A DNA stretch of 64,000 nucleotides from Mytilus galloprovincialis (lineage: Eukaryota; Mollusca; Bivalvia; Mytilida; Mytilidae). Location of the stretch: the NCBI RefSeq assembly GCF_965363235.1, contig NC_134844.1, positions 74,703,497-74,767,496 of the forward strand, read 5' to 3'. The notes beneath the pieces were generated by a model. That model had not been told where the DNA came from. It was given only the letters and a program-made list of their open reading frames with translations, and made no database searches. The translations under genes were made by a program, and so were the position numbers. Positions 35,589-46,899 of this stretch are shown piece by piece; position 1 is the stretch's first letter, and each line of letters opens with the position of its first letter.

Positions 35589-38500
35589 AGCCAATTTTGA
35601 ATAATGAAATGGATATTTTGAATAATGGAATGGACTGCTGAGACCCTTTAGTTCCTAATTATGGATAAACCTTATATCTCAATCGAAAGCTAACTACGAG
35701 AGGAACAAAATGTATATAGTCAACATGTTCTGCAACGCATATTAGAGGACTTAAATGTCGAAATACGCGTGAAAGTTAAGAAATAGCCAATTTTGAATAA
35801 TGAAATGGATATTTTGAATAATGGAATGGACTGCTGCGACCCTTTAGCCTCTAATTATAGATGAACTTTATACCTCATTCGAAAGCTTATAACGAGAGGA
35901 ACAAAATGTATATCGTCAACATGTTCGGCAACGCATATTACAGGACTTAAATGTCGAAATACGCGTGAAAATTAAGAAATAGCCAATTTTGAATAATGAA
36001 ATGGATATTTTGAATAATGGAATGGACTGCCGCGACCTTTTAGCCCCTCATTATAGATAAACTTTATACCTCATTCGAAAGCTTATAGCAAGAGGAACAA
36101 AATGTATATATTCAACACGTTCCGCAACGCATATTAGAGGACTTAAATGTCGAAATACGCGTGAAAATTAAGAAATAGCCAATTTTGAATAATGAAATGG
36201 ATATTTTGAATAAAGGAATGGACTGCTAGAACCCTTTAGCCCCTGATTGTAGAAAAACGTTATACCTCATTTGAAAGCTTATAACGAGCGTAACAAAATG
36301 TATATAGTCAACATGTTCCTCAACGCATATTAGAGGACTTAAATGTCGAAATACGCGTGAAAGTTAAGAAATAGCCAATTTTGAATAATGAAATGGATAT
36401 TTTTAATAATGGAATGGACTGCTGCGACCCTTTAGCCCCTAATTAGAGATAAACTTTCAACCTAATTCGAAAGCTTATAATAAGAGGAACAAAATGTATA
36501 TAGTCAACATGCGCATATTAGAGGACTTAAATGTCGAAATACGCGTGAAAATTTAGAAATAGCCAATTTTGAATAATGAAATGGATATTTTGAATAATGG
36601 AATGGGCTGCCGCGACCTTTTAGCCCCTAATTATAGATAAACTTTCTACCTCATTCGAAAGCTTATACCGAGCGTAACAAAATGTTTATAGTCAACATGT
36701 TCCGCAACGCATATTAGAGGACTTAAATGTCGAAATACGCGTGAAAATTAAGAAATAGCCAATTTTGAATAATGAAATGGATATTTTGAATAATGGAATA
36801 GACTGTTGCGACCCTTTAGCCCCTCATTATAGATAAACTTTATACCTCATTCGAAAGCTTATAGCAAGAGGGAAAAAAATGTATATAGTCAACATGTTCC
36901 GCAACGCATATTAGAGGACTTAAATGTCGAAATACGCGTGAAAATTAAGAAATAGCCAATTTTGAATAATGAAATGGATATTTTGAATAAAGGAATGGAC
37001 TGCTAGAACCCCTTAAGCCCTGATTGTAGAAAAACCTTATACGTCATTTGAAAGCTTATAACAAGCGTAACAAAATGTATATAGTCAACATGTTCTGCAA
37101 CGCATATTAGAGGACTTAAATGTCGAAATACGCTTGAAAATTAAGAAATAGCCAATTTTGAATAATGAAATGGATATTTTGAATAATGGAATGGACTGCT
37201 GCGACCCTTTAGCCCCTAATTATAGATAAACTTTATACCTAATTCGAAAGCTTATAACAAGAGGAACACAATCTTTATAGTCAACATGTTCCGCAACGCA
37301 TATTACAGGACTTAAATATCGAAATACACTTGAAAATTAAGAAAAAGCCAATTTTGAATAATGAAATTGATATTTTGAATAATGGAATGGACTGCTAGAA
37401 CCCTTTAGCCCCTGATTGTAGAAAAACTTTATACCTCATTTGAAAGTTTATAACAAGCGTAACATAATGTATATAGTCAACATGTTCCTCAACGCATATT
37501 AGAGGACTTAAATGTCGAAATACGCGTGAAAATTAAGAAATAGCCAATTTTGAATAATGAAATGGATATTTTGAATAATGGAATGGGCTGCCGCGACCTT
37601 TTAGCCCCTAATTATAGATAAACTTTATACCTCATTCGAAAGCTTATACCTAGCGTAACAAAATGTTTATAGTCAACATGTTCCGCAACGCCTATTACAG
37701 GACTTAAATGTCGAAATACGCGTGAAAATTAAGAAATAGCCAATTTTGAATAATGAAATGGATATTTTGAATAAAGGAATAGACTGCTGCGACCCTTCAG
37801 CCCCTAATTATAGATAAACTTTATACCTCATTCGAAAGCTTATAACCAGAGAAAAAAATGTATATAGTCAACATGTTCCGCAACGCATATTAGAGGACTT
37901 AAATGTCGAAATACGCGTGAAAATTAAGAAATAGCCAATTTTGAATAATGAAATGGATATTTTGAATAAAGGAATGGACTGCTAGAACCCTTTAGCCCCT
38001 GATTGTAGAAAAACTTTATACCTCATTTGAAAGCTTATAACGAGCGTAACAAAATGTATATAGTCAACATGTTCCTCAACGCATATTAGAGGACTTAAAT
38101 GTCGAAATACGCGTGAAAGTTAAGAAATAGCCAATTTTGAATAATGAAATGGATATTTTTAATAATGGAATGGACTGCTGCGACCCTTTAGCCCCTAATT
38201 AGAGATAAACTTTCAACCTAATTCGAAAGCTTATAACCAGAGAAAAAAATGTATATAGTCAACATGTTCCGCAACGCATATTACAGGACTTAAATGTCGA
38301 AATACGCGTGAAAGTTAAGAAATAGCCAATTTTGAATAATGAAATGGATATTTTGGATAATGGAATGGACTGATGCGACCCTTTAGCCCTTAATTATAGA
38401 TAAACTTTATACCTCATTCAGTTTATAACGAGAGGAACAAAATGTATATAGTCAACATGTTCCTCAACGCATATTAGAGGACTTAAATGTCGAAATACGC

Positions 38501-39245
38501 GTGAAAGTTAAGAAATAGACAATTTTGAATAATGAAATGGATATTTTGAATAATGGAATGGGCTGCCGCGACCTTTTAGCCCCTAATTATAGATAAACTT
38601 TATACCTCATTCGAAAGCTTATACCGAGCGTAACAAAATGTATATAGTCAACATGTTCCGCAACGCATATTACAGGACTTAAATGTCGAAATACGCGTGA
38701 GAATTAAGAAGTAGGCAATTTTGAATAATGAAATGGATATTTTGAATAATGGAATGGACTGCTGCGACCCCTTAGCCCCTAATTATAGATAAACCTGATA
38801 CCTCATTCGAAAGCTTATTTCGGGAGGAACAAAATGTTTATAGTCAACATGTTCCGCAACGCATATTAGAGAAGTAATGAACGACCTTAATATCGAAATA
38901 CGCTTGAACATTAAGAAATAGCTTATTTTGAATAATGGAATGAACTACTACATCCCTTCAATCCCTAATAAGGACAAATGTTATACACCAAATAAAAGCT
39001 TATTGATAGAGAAATAGACTGAGTATAAACGATATGTGCTGCAATGACCATTAGAGGGGTTACGGGGGACGTAAATGCCAAAATACGCGTGAAAAATAAG
39101 AAACAGTCTATTTTGAATAATGAAATGGATATTTTTAATAATGGAAAGGACTGCTGGGACCCTTCAGCCCTTAATTACAGACCTACCTTTTACCTCATTC
39201 GGAAGCTTATAAAAAGAGGAACAAATGGTATATAGTCAATTTATT
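35589..39245 (+). repeat. 196-bp satellite array, left arm, ~18 copies
   Basis: Unit starts (marked by 'agccaattttgaataatg') occur at 35589, 35785, 35981, 36177, 36373, 36561, 36757, 36954, 37150, 37346, 37542, 37738, 37933, 38129, 38324, 38517 and 38713, mostly 196 apart. Each unit holds 'gaataatgaaatggatattt', 'gaccctttagcccct', 'cattcgaaagcttata', 'aacatgttccgcaacgcata' and 'gtcgaaatacgcgtga'. The inner two units (38900-39245) are much more diverged. A few length variants (188, 193, 195, 197) mark deletions. Two alternating variant types ('ctgctagaacccttt' and 'ctgccgcgacctttt') suggest that blocks of several units were copied together. Confidence 0.92.
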
Positions 39246-39779
39246 CCGCGCAGTAACAAGGGACTAAAAATCGAAATACGCTTGAACATTTTGAGGGTAA
39301 TTTCTGCTTGGACTGCACCTAAAAATCCGAAAATCTTGCACGCTCGTTGACGAGGTTTAGAGGGCAAAACTTGGTGGGCTTGAAGGGAAAAGGTGGGGGT
39401 TGGGGTCGTGGGAAAATGTAATTTTGTGGAAAAAAGAAAATACACCAAAACAAATCTACTGATAGAATAAACACAATGGATTGTAACATTACAAATATGT
39501 CTGATTAGAGAGTTAATGGCGCAAGAGGTAGAAATTTTGGAAAATACTGATGAGGAAACCCTCAAATGGCGAGAAGTAGGTCAGGACTCACCCTGGACTG
39601 TCAAAGACATTTAAAATATTGACATGAAGTGTTGGTTCGCAAAAGTTATAACCTTGTGCTGGAAAGAGAAAAATATCCGCACTTGAGGATGTGAAAGACT
39701 TAACAAGCAGCTGAACACCGTCTGGACAAAGAGAGAGACCGATGGTTTGTGCAAATCGTGAGCTATGAGATAAAAAACG
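39246..39779. other. Inner flank of the left array
   Basis: About 530 bp, somewhat GC-richer, open on the minus strand in two stretches (39236-39565, 39588-39836) with no domain I recognise. It probably derives from an old transposon. Confidence 0.3.
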
Positions 39780-40527
39780 AGAGGCTCTGAAGAGCCTGTA
39801 TCGCTCACCTGATTCTACTTGGGTTTTTGAAATCATATAAACAAATATAAAATTTGGTTAAAACTAACAACACAACCTCATAAGGAAAGGAACATTCAGG
39901 CTATATATTATTCATTCAATTCAGTGGTTCTCTAGAAGAAGACTTGTGTATGCATTTCACATAGGGTCCTATGTTAAACTAATTCCCCCCACTGGCGGCC
40001 ATCTTGGATGATGGATCGGCTACAGAGTAACAACACTTGGTCAGCACCTCATAAGGAACAGTCATGCCATGTCTGGTTTCATTCCATTCAGTGGTTCTCT
40101 AAAAGAAGTCATTTGTATGCATTTCCCATAGGGTCCTATGTTAAACTAAGTCCCCCGCTGGCGGCCATCTTGAATGATGGATCAGCTACAAAGTAACAAC
40201 ACTTGGTCAGCACCTCATAAGGAACATTCATGCCATGTCTGGTTTCATTCCATTCAGTGGTTCTCTAAAAGAAGTCATTTGTATGCATTTCCCATAGGGT
40301 CCTATGTTAAACTTAGTCCCCCGCTGGCCGCCATCTTGGATGATGGATCGGCTACAAAGTAACAACACTTGGTCAGAACCTCATAAGGAATATTCATACC
40401 ATGTTTCGTTTTATTCCATTTAGTGTTTCTCTAGAAGAAGTTCAAAATGTAAAAAGTTAGCGACGGACGACGGACGACGGACGACGGACGCCAAATGGTG
40501 AGAAAAGCTCACTCAGGTGAGCTAAAA
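39780..40527 (+). repeat. Element with 166-bp tandem repeat and (GGACGAC)n tail
   Basis: The ends read 'tatcgctcacctga' and 'gctcactcaggtgagct', a short inverted pair. Inside, a 166-bp unit ('cagtggttctctaaaagaag', 'cccatagggtcctatgttaa', 'ggcggccatcttg', 'aacacttggtcag') is repeated about 3.2 times from about 39913 to 40450. Two units are open and give near-identical 62-residue frames at 40008 and 40174, which are a by-product of the repeat. A (ggacgac)n stretch at 40461-40490 follows. Confidence 0.75.
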
Positions 40528-40639
40528 ACAGGCGCACAGGGTATGACTACCACGACTTTTATAGTTTCAATAAAAATGGTATGATTGGAAGTGTGAGAAT
40601 ATGTTGTTTAGGCCTAAAAATGGGGTTCAAACCATTGAA

Positions 40640-41080
40640 TTGGGGATGGTAGGAAAAACCTAAAAGGAGCATTTTGACAGATCCTCGCTGAAACTTGACA
40701 TGGGTTACTGCATCTGATCTTTAAGGTCGTAGTAGTTTTTGAGTCAAACTCGGCATCATCAATCTGTTCATCATCAGCTAATATAAATCAGATCTGACAC
40801 ATTGTTCAATCAAGGACTTTTTGGACTGGGCCAATCGCAAAGTATCGTGGTGTTCCTTTTTCTTTTTGGTTACATGCCTAGAAAATAGTGTGAGATCCAT
40901 TACGGTGATAGCATTTAAGCAAGATAGAAATCCCAGAGGAAGGGTGGCTTTAACACCGGTGCCGGTCAAAGCTGAACCCAGGGTACTGCTGGTTAACACC
41001 AAACTACCCACAGAACAAGCACACAGTGTTACAGATACAGCTTTGTCCAGACGTACATATGCGTTAAATGTAGTTTGATA
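40640..41080 (-). pseudogene. Polinton/Maverick-associated protein remnant
   Basis: On the minus strand the frame from about 41080 reads a hydrophobic segment 'VLTSSTLGSALTGTGVKATL' then 'FSRHVTKKKKEHHDTLRLAQ', then in a shifted frame 'DDEQIDDAEFDSK'. This order (Gly-rich membrane-like helix, lysine-rich turn, acidic C-terminal helix) recalls a protein found near the capsid genes of animal Polintons, from memory of the family. A stop and a frameshift break it. Confidence in the family is moderate. Confidence 0.4.
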
Positions 41081-41152
41081 CCTTCAATTTCTGTATCGAG
41101 TTGATTCTACACACATTCGACTATAGTCGCCGGTACCCAGAATCTACATCGT

Positions 41153-41640
41153 TCATCTATTTTCTAGGAGCAAACCGAGGAGGGGAATGTATTTGAAGAG
41201 GCTGTTAGCATCCAAATATAAGATCAGACCAGCTCCGTCGTGGAATTCCTGACCACGCTTCAAGTAAAGTCCAGTCCCATAGGTAATCCGGGCGTTTGAG
41301 GATTTGAGGTAGAGACCGTTGACACTGGGATTCACTGCACAAACGCATCCATCATGCTACAGGTACAATCCAGACCTTAAGGCCTTGTTGACGGCTTCAC
41401 CACCCAAACCGCTCAAGGCTCCAACACCCAATGCTGGTAGAATGGTCTTTTGCTATCATGGGGAGTGCCCTTATTTCCAGCCCTGCCAAAATGAGTAGAT
41501 ATCCACCTACTTGTTGCGTTTACCTTCATTTGGGTTGTACTCAGCTTCCGATTCATTCCACCAGTACCTTTTTGGGAGAGGCTTGGTAATCTTTAGAACC
41601 TTTAGAGAGGTGAGCCAGCTTTGCATGGGACAAATGAATG
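41153..41640 (-). pseudogene. Polinton/adintovirus-like minor capsid (pX/pVI-type) remnant
   Basis: Reading the minus strand from about 41640: 'HAKLAHLSKGSK', then after a frame change 'TILPALGVGALSGLGGEAVN', a stop, and then repeated 'GLYLK' phrases and a C-terminal 'SLFKYIPLLGLLL'. An Ala/Gly-rich hydrophobic stretch followed by several GxGLYL repeats and a short hydrophobic tail is the layout I know from minor capsid proteins of Polintons and related viruses of animals. It is broken by at least one stop and one frameshift. It lies directly upstream, on the same strand, of the other Polinton-like fragment. Confidence 0.45.
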
Positions 41641-41945
41641 CAGACTTGGCAGTCCATTGTAGAAGAAAAGAGGGACGAAAGATACCAAAGGGACAGTCAA
41701 ACTCATAAATCTAAAACAAACTGACAACTCCATGACTAAAAATAAAAAAATACAAACAGAAAAACAATGACACAACATAGAAAACTAAAGAATAAACAAC
41801 ACGAACCCCACCAAAAACTAGGGGTGATCTCAGGTGCTCCGGAAGGGTAATCAGATCCTGCTCCACATGCGGCACCCGTCGTGTTGCGTATGTTTTAACA
41901 AATCCGGTAAATAGTCTAATTCGGTAGGTCAAATTCATGAAAGGG
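41641..41945 (-). repeat. Family 3: 3' tail of the reverse-transcriptase element
   Basis: On the minus strand this follows the stop of the reverse-transcriptase frame. It contains 'gcaacacgacgggtgccgca', 'ggagcaggatctgatt', 'acccttccggagcacctgag' and 'atcacccctagttttt'. The same string, 5'-truncated, recurs at 63475-63620 and, diverged, at 24786-24905. Confidence 0.65.
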
Positions 41946-41958
41946 AAGAGGATTGTAG

Positions 41959-43424
41959 TTACGACGTAAGGAACATATCCGATATCATTTGTGAAACGGT
42001 TATTCCATAACGGTCAACCAACTCGTGATGGCGTCCGTAAAATTTACGAAGGGATGATTTCAACTTTACCATTTGGAACTCTTGGTTTAATAGCTTCCTT
42101 GTGAGCAGTAACTCTCTATCAAGAAAATCATGATAGGAAATGCAAGCACGGGAATATCGTATCAATTGGGAGATATATACCCCGTATGCAGGTGCTGCTG
42201 GAATGTTGCTACTTAAAAATGGAAAGTTTACAATTGGAAAGCTGAAATCATCTCTTTTTTTGTAAAGTTTTGTCTTCAACCGACCCTCATTGTTAATTTC
42301 TAGATGTAAGTCAAGATATGAAGCCGACTTAACTGTATCTGTAGTATCCTTTATCTCCAATTCGATGGGATAGATGCGTTCCACATAGTCACCAAATTTT
42401 GAGTTGTTTAGTGAAAGAACGTCATCTATATAGCGAAAAGAGTTAAAGGATATTGGTAACTTCTTATCTTTCTTCCTAAGAAGTTCCTGCATGAAGTCAG
42501 CCTCATAATAATAAAGAACAAGTCAGCAAGAAGAGGGGCACAGTTTGTTCCCATTGGGATGCCGACAGTCTGTTCAAAAACACGTCCTCCGAACGTAACA
42601 AATATGTTGTCAATCAAGAAATCAAGCATCTTGATAATATCGGTTTCAGAGAATTTTTTGTTTGAATCAGATTGATTCTTTACGAAGAAGAATGTATCCC
42701 TCCCTATTAAGACAAGATACTTGTATCTACGTTGGCCATTCTTTTTTATGAAGCAAAGTAATACCAACTCTTTTAATTTGTCTTTTAGTTTGGAATGTGG
42801 AATACTTGCGTAAAGAGTGGAAAAGTCAAATGTTTTAATACTGTTACAAGATGAAAGAGAGTTAGATTGTATGTACTCTAAAAGATCTTTGGAATTTTTA
42901 AGTATCCACATCTGATTCACGCCACCTCTAGAATAGGCAGTTTCACAATGACTTTGAAGCCCGTATTTGACTGCTGATAAAATAGATGTTAATAATTTAG
43001 AAAGGGGTTTCGTGGAGCACTTGGAAGACCCAGCAATATACCGTTGTGTGTAAGGACACTTATGTAGTTTAGGTATCCAATACAGTGATGGAAGATCCAG
43101 TTCTTCATCTTTGGTTGAAATACCAAAGGAACAAAGAACAGACCTATGATCATCCAGGATTTCCTCTTTGGCAAGTGTCGTGAGGGTATATGTTGAGTTT
43201 ACAAGTGAATTGTCTATACCTAATTCGTTTATCAAGCATTTAATGTAATGACTTTTACAGACAAAAACGATGTTATTTGGGGCTTTGTATGCGGGGACAA
43301 TAACATATTTATCATGGAGGTCGGATAGGTGTTTAGCAACATTTTGGTCTTTGAAGATTGACGTAGCATGGGCATTGATGGACCCATTTAGTTTCTTAAT
43401 TCTGATCCGTGATAAGTAATTTAT
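41959..43424 (-). pseudogene. Retroelement reverse transcriptase, frameshifted (Penelope-like suspected)
   Basis: The minus-strand frame is open from about 43424 to 42426 and continues in another frame from 42492 to 41959. In order: 'KYVIVPAYKAPNNIVFVCKS', 'LPSLYWIPKLHKCPYTQRYI', 'IKTFDFSTLYASIPHSKL' (motif with catalytic Asp), 'TVGIPMGTNCAPLLADLF' (grip), 'SFRYIDDVLSLNN' (catalytic DD), 'YLDLHLEI', 'NFPFLSSNIPAAPAYGVY' and 'KFYGRHHELVDRYG' near the end. The break around 42500 is best explained by loss of a single base between the grip motif and the RYIDD motif. The N-terminus is missing (a stop precedes 43424). The 'PKLHK' and 'MGTNCAPLLA' style resembles Penelope-like reverse transcriptases; I am not certain of the clade. 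It is inactive as read. Confidence 0.85.
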
Positions 43425-43639
43425 TCATACATCTCGATCGATTTGCCTACCGTCTTAGTCGTTGAGATATGTTTGCATGCGATTGCTGGTTTGCAAGATC
43501 ACTGGTAAGTATACTAGTTTCGTGGGGGTTTGATTTTTATACCAGGACCGTCTGCGGGAAAAAAAGCTGTAGATGGAAGACTGCTGTAATACCATTTACA
43601 TAACTTATATGGTTGATATAGTTCGGCGGCTTTGTGAAA
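43425..43639. other. 5' junction of the reverse-transcriptase fragment
   Basis: A short stretch with 'agatcactggtaagtatact' and 'gggggtttgatttttatacc'; probably the remaining upstream sequence of the reverse-transcriptase element. No gene. Confidence 0.35.
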
Positions 43640-44400
43640 AATTGGGCACATCCTGTTACAAACATGAAATTTGGCACAGACCTTACTAAACTATATCTCT
43701 TTTATTTCAGATAGTGAGGCATTTGAAAAAAATGTCTCATTTCCGGTACAATTCAAAATGGCGGACATCATACTTTTTAAATTAGCCCAATACCGAAGGC
43801 TAGTATGTGAATAGACGTTATGAACATGCTACTATCATGAAATTTGGTACAAATCTTTGTTATGTACTCCTTTGGATATATGATATAGATTAGACGTCTT
43901 CAAAAACCCTACTTCCCGTAAAAGCCGACATGGTGGACCTTGTACTAAAATAAGCTTTTTTTAGGGAGGGTAATTGAAATGTATTTTAAACTTTTGCTAC
44001 TATCAATATATTGAGCAGGAACCTTTCTTTGCTGCTTGTCATGGATGCAATGTATTAGACATATTTATTTTAAACCCTACTACCGGGTATATCCAATATG
44101 GTGGACATAGAAATATTGTATTTCATTTTAATATTTAACTTTTTTCCCAATGTAAAGAAAATGTTTTTTTAGCTGGTCACTAAATTTTTGGCTTTAAGTC
44201 ATCCTCAAAACCACTAATTTTATTCAGTTTTATATGTTTAAATACAAAGTTAACACTTCCGGGAAAAAAAACAATATGGCTTAAATTACAAAGACGAGTA
44301 CTCAATCCATATCTTCGATGAAGAGTTTTGAATAGATTGATTAAAACAGAATAAAATCACTAAAGTTCTTAAACATCTTAAAAATTATTATTTTATAGCC
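43640..44400 (+). repeat. Inner inverted repeat, left copy
   Basis: Diverged ~200-bp units, each with 'catgaaatttgg.ac', a 'tttccgg/ttcccg' phrase and 'aaaatggcggac'-like words, match the reverse complement of 47755-48520. Matching markers include 'acatagaaatat', 'agggagggta', 'gatagattgattaaaac' and 'aacacttccgg'. This extends the palindromic layout of the giant element well inside the satellite arrays. Confidence 0.7.
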
Positions 44401-44489
44401 GCAAATACATGTTTATTCACAATCGGAGAGTTTATTTTCATAATTTACAAAGATCGGGGTATTTTTTCTTACATCTATAATGTACAAGC

Positions 44490-45130
44490 TCCTGATCAGA
44501 TGAAGAGGCCTTATAAAGAGTTGTCCAAAAGGGTTCGCATGGATCATATTTTCCCTTCGCCATTCATAAGCGTCTTGACTAGTAAGCATAGAAACAAATA
44601 CAAAGTTTGTTACTCATTCGCACCCGCCATGGTATAATGCACGTTTTATACTTGGTGAAAAAGACTAGACCAAGTCGTGGGAATAGCCTCCCTAAGTTTT
44701 TCCTATTGCAAAAAACATATGTTTTCTTGCTTCGTTAACCCCATCTAATAGGTTTGTTCGATCTTACAACAAAACCACGGATCGTTCTATCAACGACAGT
44801 GTTAAATCCATATCTGGAGACGTTGGGTATCAATCATCATTTTAAATGAGAGAGTCACATCTAATAATGTGAAATAATCAAATAATCCATGTCCAAAACG
44901 CAGTTCCTTCTTCAGCAAACTGTAACAAAAGGTCATGGATAGATATTTATCTGAAGCTTTTCTCACTTCCAAATTCAAGCCAAAGTTCCTCTGTCCCTAT
45001 TTCACTAAATAGCGAGACATCAATGACAGCAACATCAATATCGACTGTTCGAGCCATGACTCAGTTGAAGTCTGTGTTTCACTGCATCAGACACATGCAT
45101 CTTGATTCAAGTGTCAGCCTCTTCGTGTGA
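44490..45130 (-). pseudogene. Decayed copy 1 of an invertebrate repeat-borne gene (EEADT/TVDTDV family)
   Basis: On the minus strand: 'HEEADT', then 'MARTVDIDVAVIDVSLFSEI' and 'EELWLEFGSEKSFR', stops, then 'LDGVNEARKHMFFAIGKT', 'SIKRALYHGG', 'DAYEWRREN', 'PFWTTLYKASSSDQELVHYR' and 'CKKKYPDLCKL'. I recognise this order (TVDTDV core, then NEAR, a RxxYxxG helix, a W-rich region and a Cys-rich end) from unnamed proteins present in many copies in molluscs and cnidarians. Function unknown; a link to a mobile element is likely. Several stops, so dead. Confidence 0.6.
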
Positions 45131-45429
45131 ACATGGTGCTAAGCTTGAAACATCATCATGTGGTGGATAACACAAAACATCATGAGTAAGTGTTGCTACA
45201 ACTACCCTTTCCTCAAAATCGTTTGAGCAATCTGTTGCGAATGAAAACTTAAAAGTTCTTACTTATTGTCGATTCAGAACACTTTGCCAATTTTGAGGAT
45301 TTTGTTTGGACTCTGGGTTCGTCTGTGTATTCGCCTGTCCCTAAATGTAGCTCTTGCTTCTTACAAAAATGCTCCTGATATTATATCTTATCTACCTCGT
45401 GATGTATTTCAAGTTAATAACCATGCTCA
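45131..45429. other. Centre of the palindromic core
   Basis: About 300 bp between the two oppositely oriented gene copies, near 45.27 kb. It contains no named repeat. The flanks 44880-45115 and 45430-45660 are mirror images with about 80% visual similarity. Confidence 0.5.
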
Positions 45430-46145
45430 CATTAAGAGGCTGCGAATGAATCATGTTGCATGTGTCTAATGTGATGAAACACGAACTTGCACGAGTCATG
45501 ATTCGAATAGTCGTTACTGATGATGCTGTCATTACTGTTTCGCTATTCCGTGACAGGGGTAGACGAACTATGGGTTGTGGTTTGGAGGACAAAAAGCTTT
45601 TTATAAATATACTAGTATATCAATTACCTTTCAAATGCACCTGGCAATGAGTGATTACAAACACTTATTGTGATCCATGTCTTTACCGGTTGTGATATAG
45701 TTTTCTGATTGCTTGATGTGGGCTACATTGATGGCAATTTGAAGATGTGAATTTAAGGTGAAGAATGATGATTGATCAGCATAAATCACCGAGGTTCAAC
45801 TGTAAGATCACACAAACATATCAGATAAGGTTAACATGGTTAACGATTCAAGAAACTAACTATTTACGCAAAAGGGAAGACTAATTGAGGGTATTCCCTC
45901 AACTTGGTCTTGACTTTTCCAGCATGTAAAACGTGCAATATACTAAGGCAGGTGTTTAGAGGGGACGAGCTTGGAACTGGCTAATATGCTACCCAGTTCA
46001 GGCGCTAATGGATGGCGAAGGGACAAAGAGGATCACTTATTAATAACTCTTTCTAAGGCCTCATCATTTTGGCAGAATCTTGTACATTGTGGATGTACTG
46101 GGGAATGCGGTTCAATGCAAAATAATTTACATCCTAAGCATCAGA
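45430..46145 (+). pseudogene. Decayed copy 2 of the EEADT/TVDTDV-family gene
   Basis: On the plus strand: 'ARVMIRIVVTDDAVITVSLF' (45495 onward) parallels the core of copy 1, and the end reads 'MLPSSGANGWRRDKEDH', 'TLSKASSFWQNLVHCGC' and 'TGECGSMQ' (45988-46120). Stops and frame changes lie between. It points away from copy 1, forming the core palindrome. Confidence 0.6.
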
Positions 46146-46735
46146 AACAAAAGCCATACAATCTACAGTTTAAGTGGACACATACTTCAACAAGTCAAGC
46201 ATGACCCGTTCCTAGTCCTAAATATTTCGGAAGACCTCAAATGGACCACCCAATTATTAAACATTTCGCTCGTCAGATCAACGATGGAATATGGAGCCAT
46301 AAGTATGGGACCCATACACGGTAACAAACACAAATAAGCTAGAAAGGATACAACGGCAAGCGGCAAGATTCATCACCATATATTACAAGTCAAGAGAGGA
46401 CGGTTGTGTCTCCAATATGATTGCCAAACTGGAACTACAAGACCTCTTTACAATTACAAGACTAACAAGCTAGAAGTTGATGTTTATGTACAAAGTGGTT
46501 CAGAGGCTGATTCCCGTTATTGAACCAGACGAATTTCTACAAAAAAGCACGTCCGAAGAGAAACATAACTACCAAGAAGTTCGAAGATTACCACGCAACA
46601 AATATTGTGGAAAACAAGTTAGAATCACTCTAAGTGTTTTGACATTCCACTAAGCAAAACACCACAATACTCAAACTCACTCTTTGAAAAGACAGTGATC
46701 GCGTCGAATCAGCTACATTCTGTAAACTAAGTGTG
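46146..46735 (+). pseudogene. LINE (CR1/jockey-like) C-terminal fragment
   Basis: On the plus strand, in mixed frames: 'LNISEDLKWTTQLLN', 'LVRSTMEYGAISMGP', 'KLERIQRQAARFITIYYKSR', 'EDGCVSNMIAKLELQDL', 'FMYKVVQRLIPVIEPDEF' and 'NYQEVRRLPRNKYCGKQVRI'. This is the standard C-terminal region of animal CR1/jockey-type polyproteins. Several stops, 5' truncated, inserted in the right half of the palindrome only. Confidence 0.72.
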
Positions 46736-46899
46736 CGCATCGAGCGTAGAGAGCGTCAAATCTGCTCTTAATGCTCGTCAATATATCTGCGCGCTCTCTC
46801 AAACCGTTATATTAAATCCAGAATTGGTATCGACACTGTATTCATTTTTTATAGAAATATTCTTTATAAAGCACAAAGGTGTCAGTATTCACCTCAGAA

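Noticed and set aside
39236..39836. Minus-strand frames at the inner edge of the left array
   Set aside because: They begin within the satellite and have no recognisable family; probably repeat-derived.
40008..40362. Two almost identical 62-codon frames
   Set aside because: They are successive units of the 166-bp tandem repeat, with no start context or domain.
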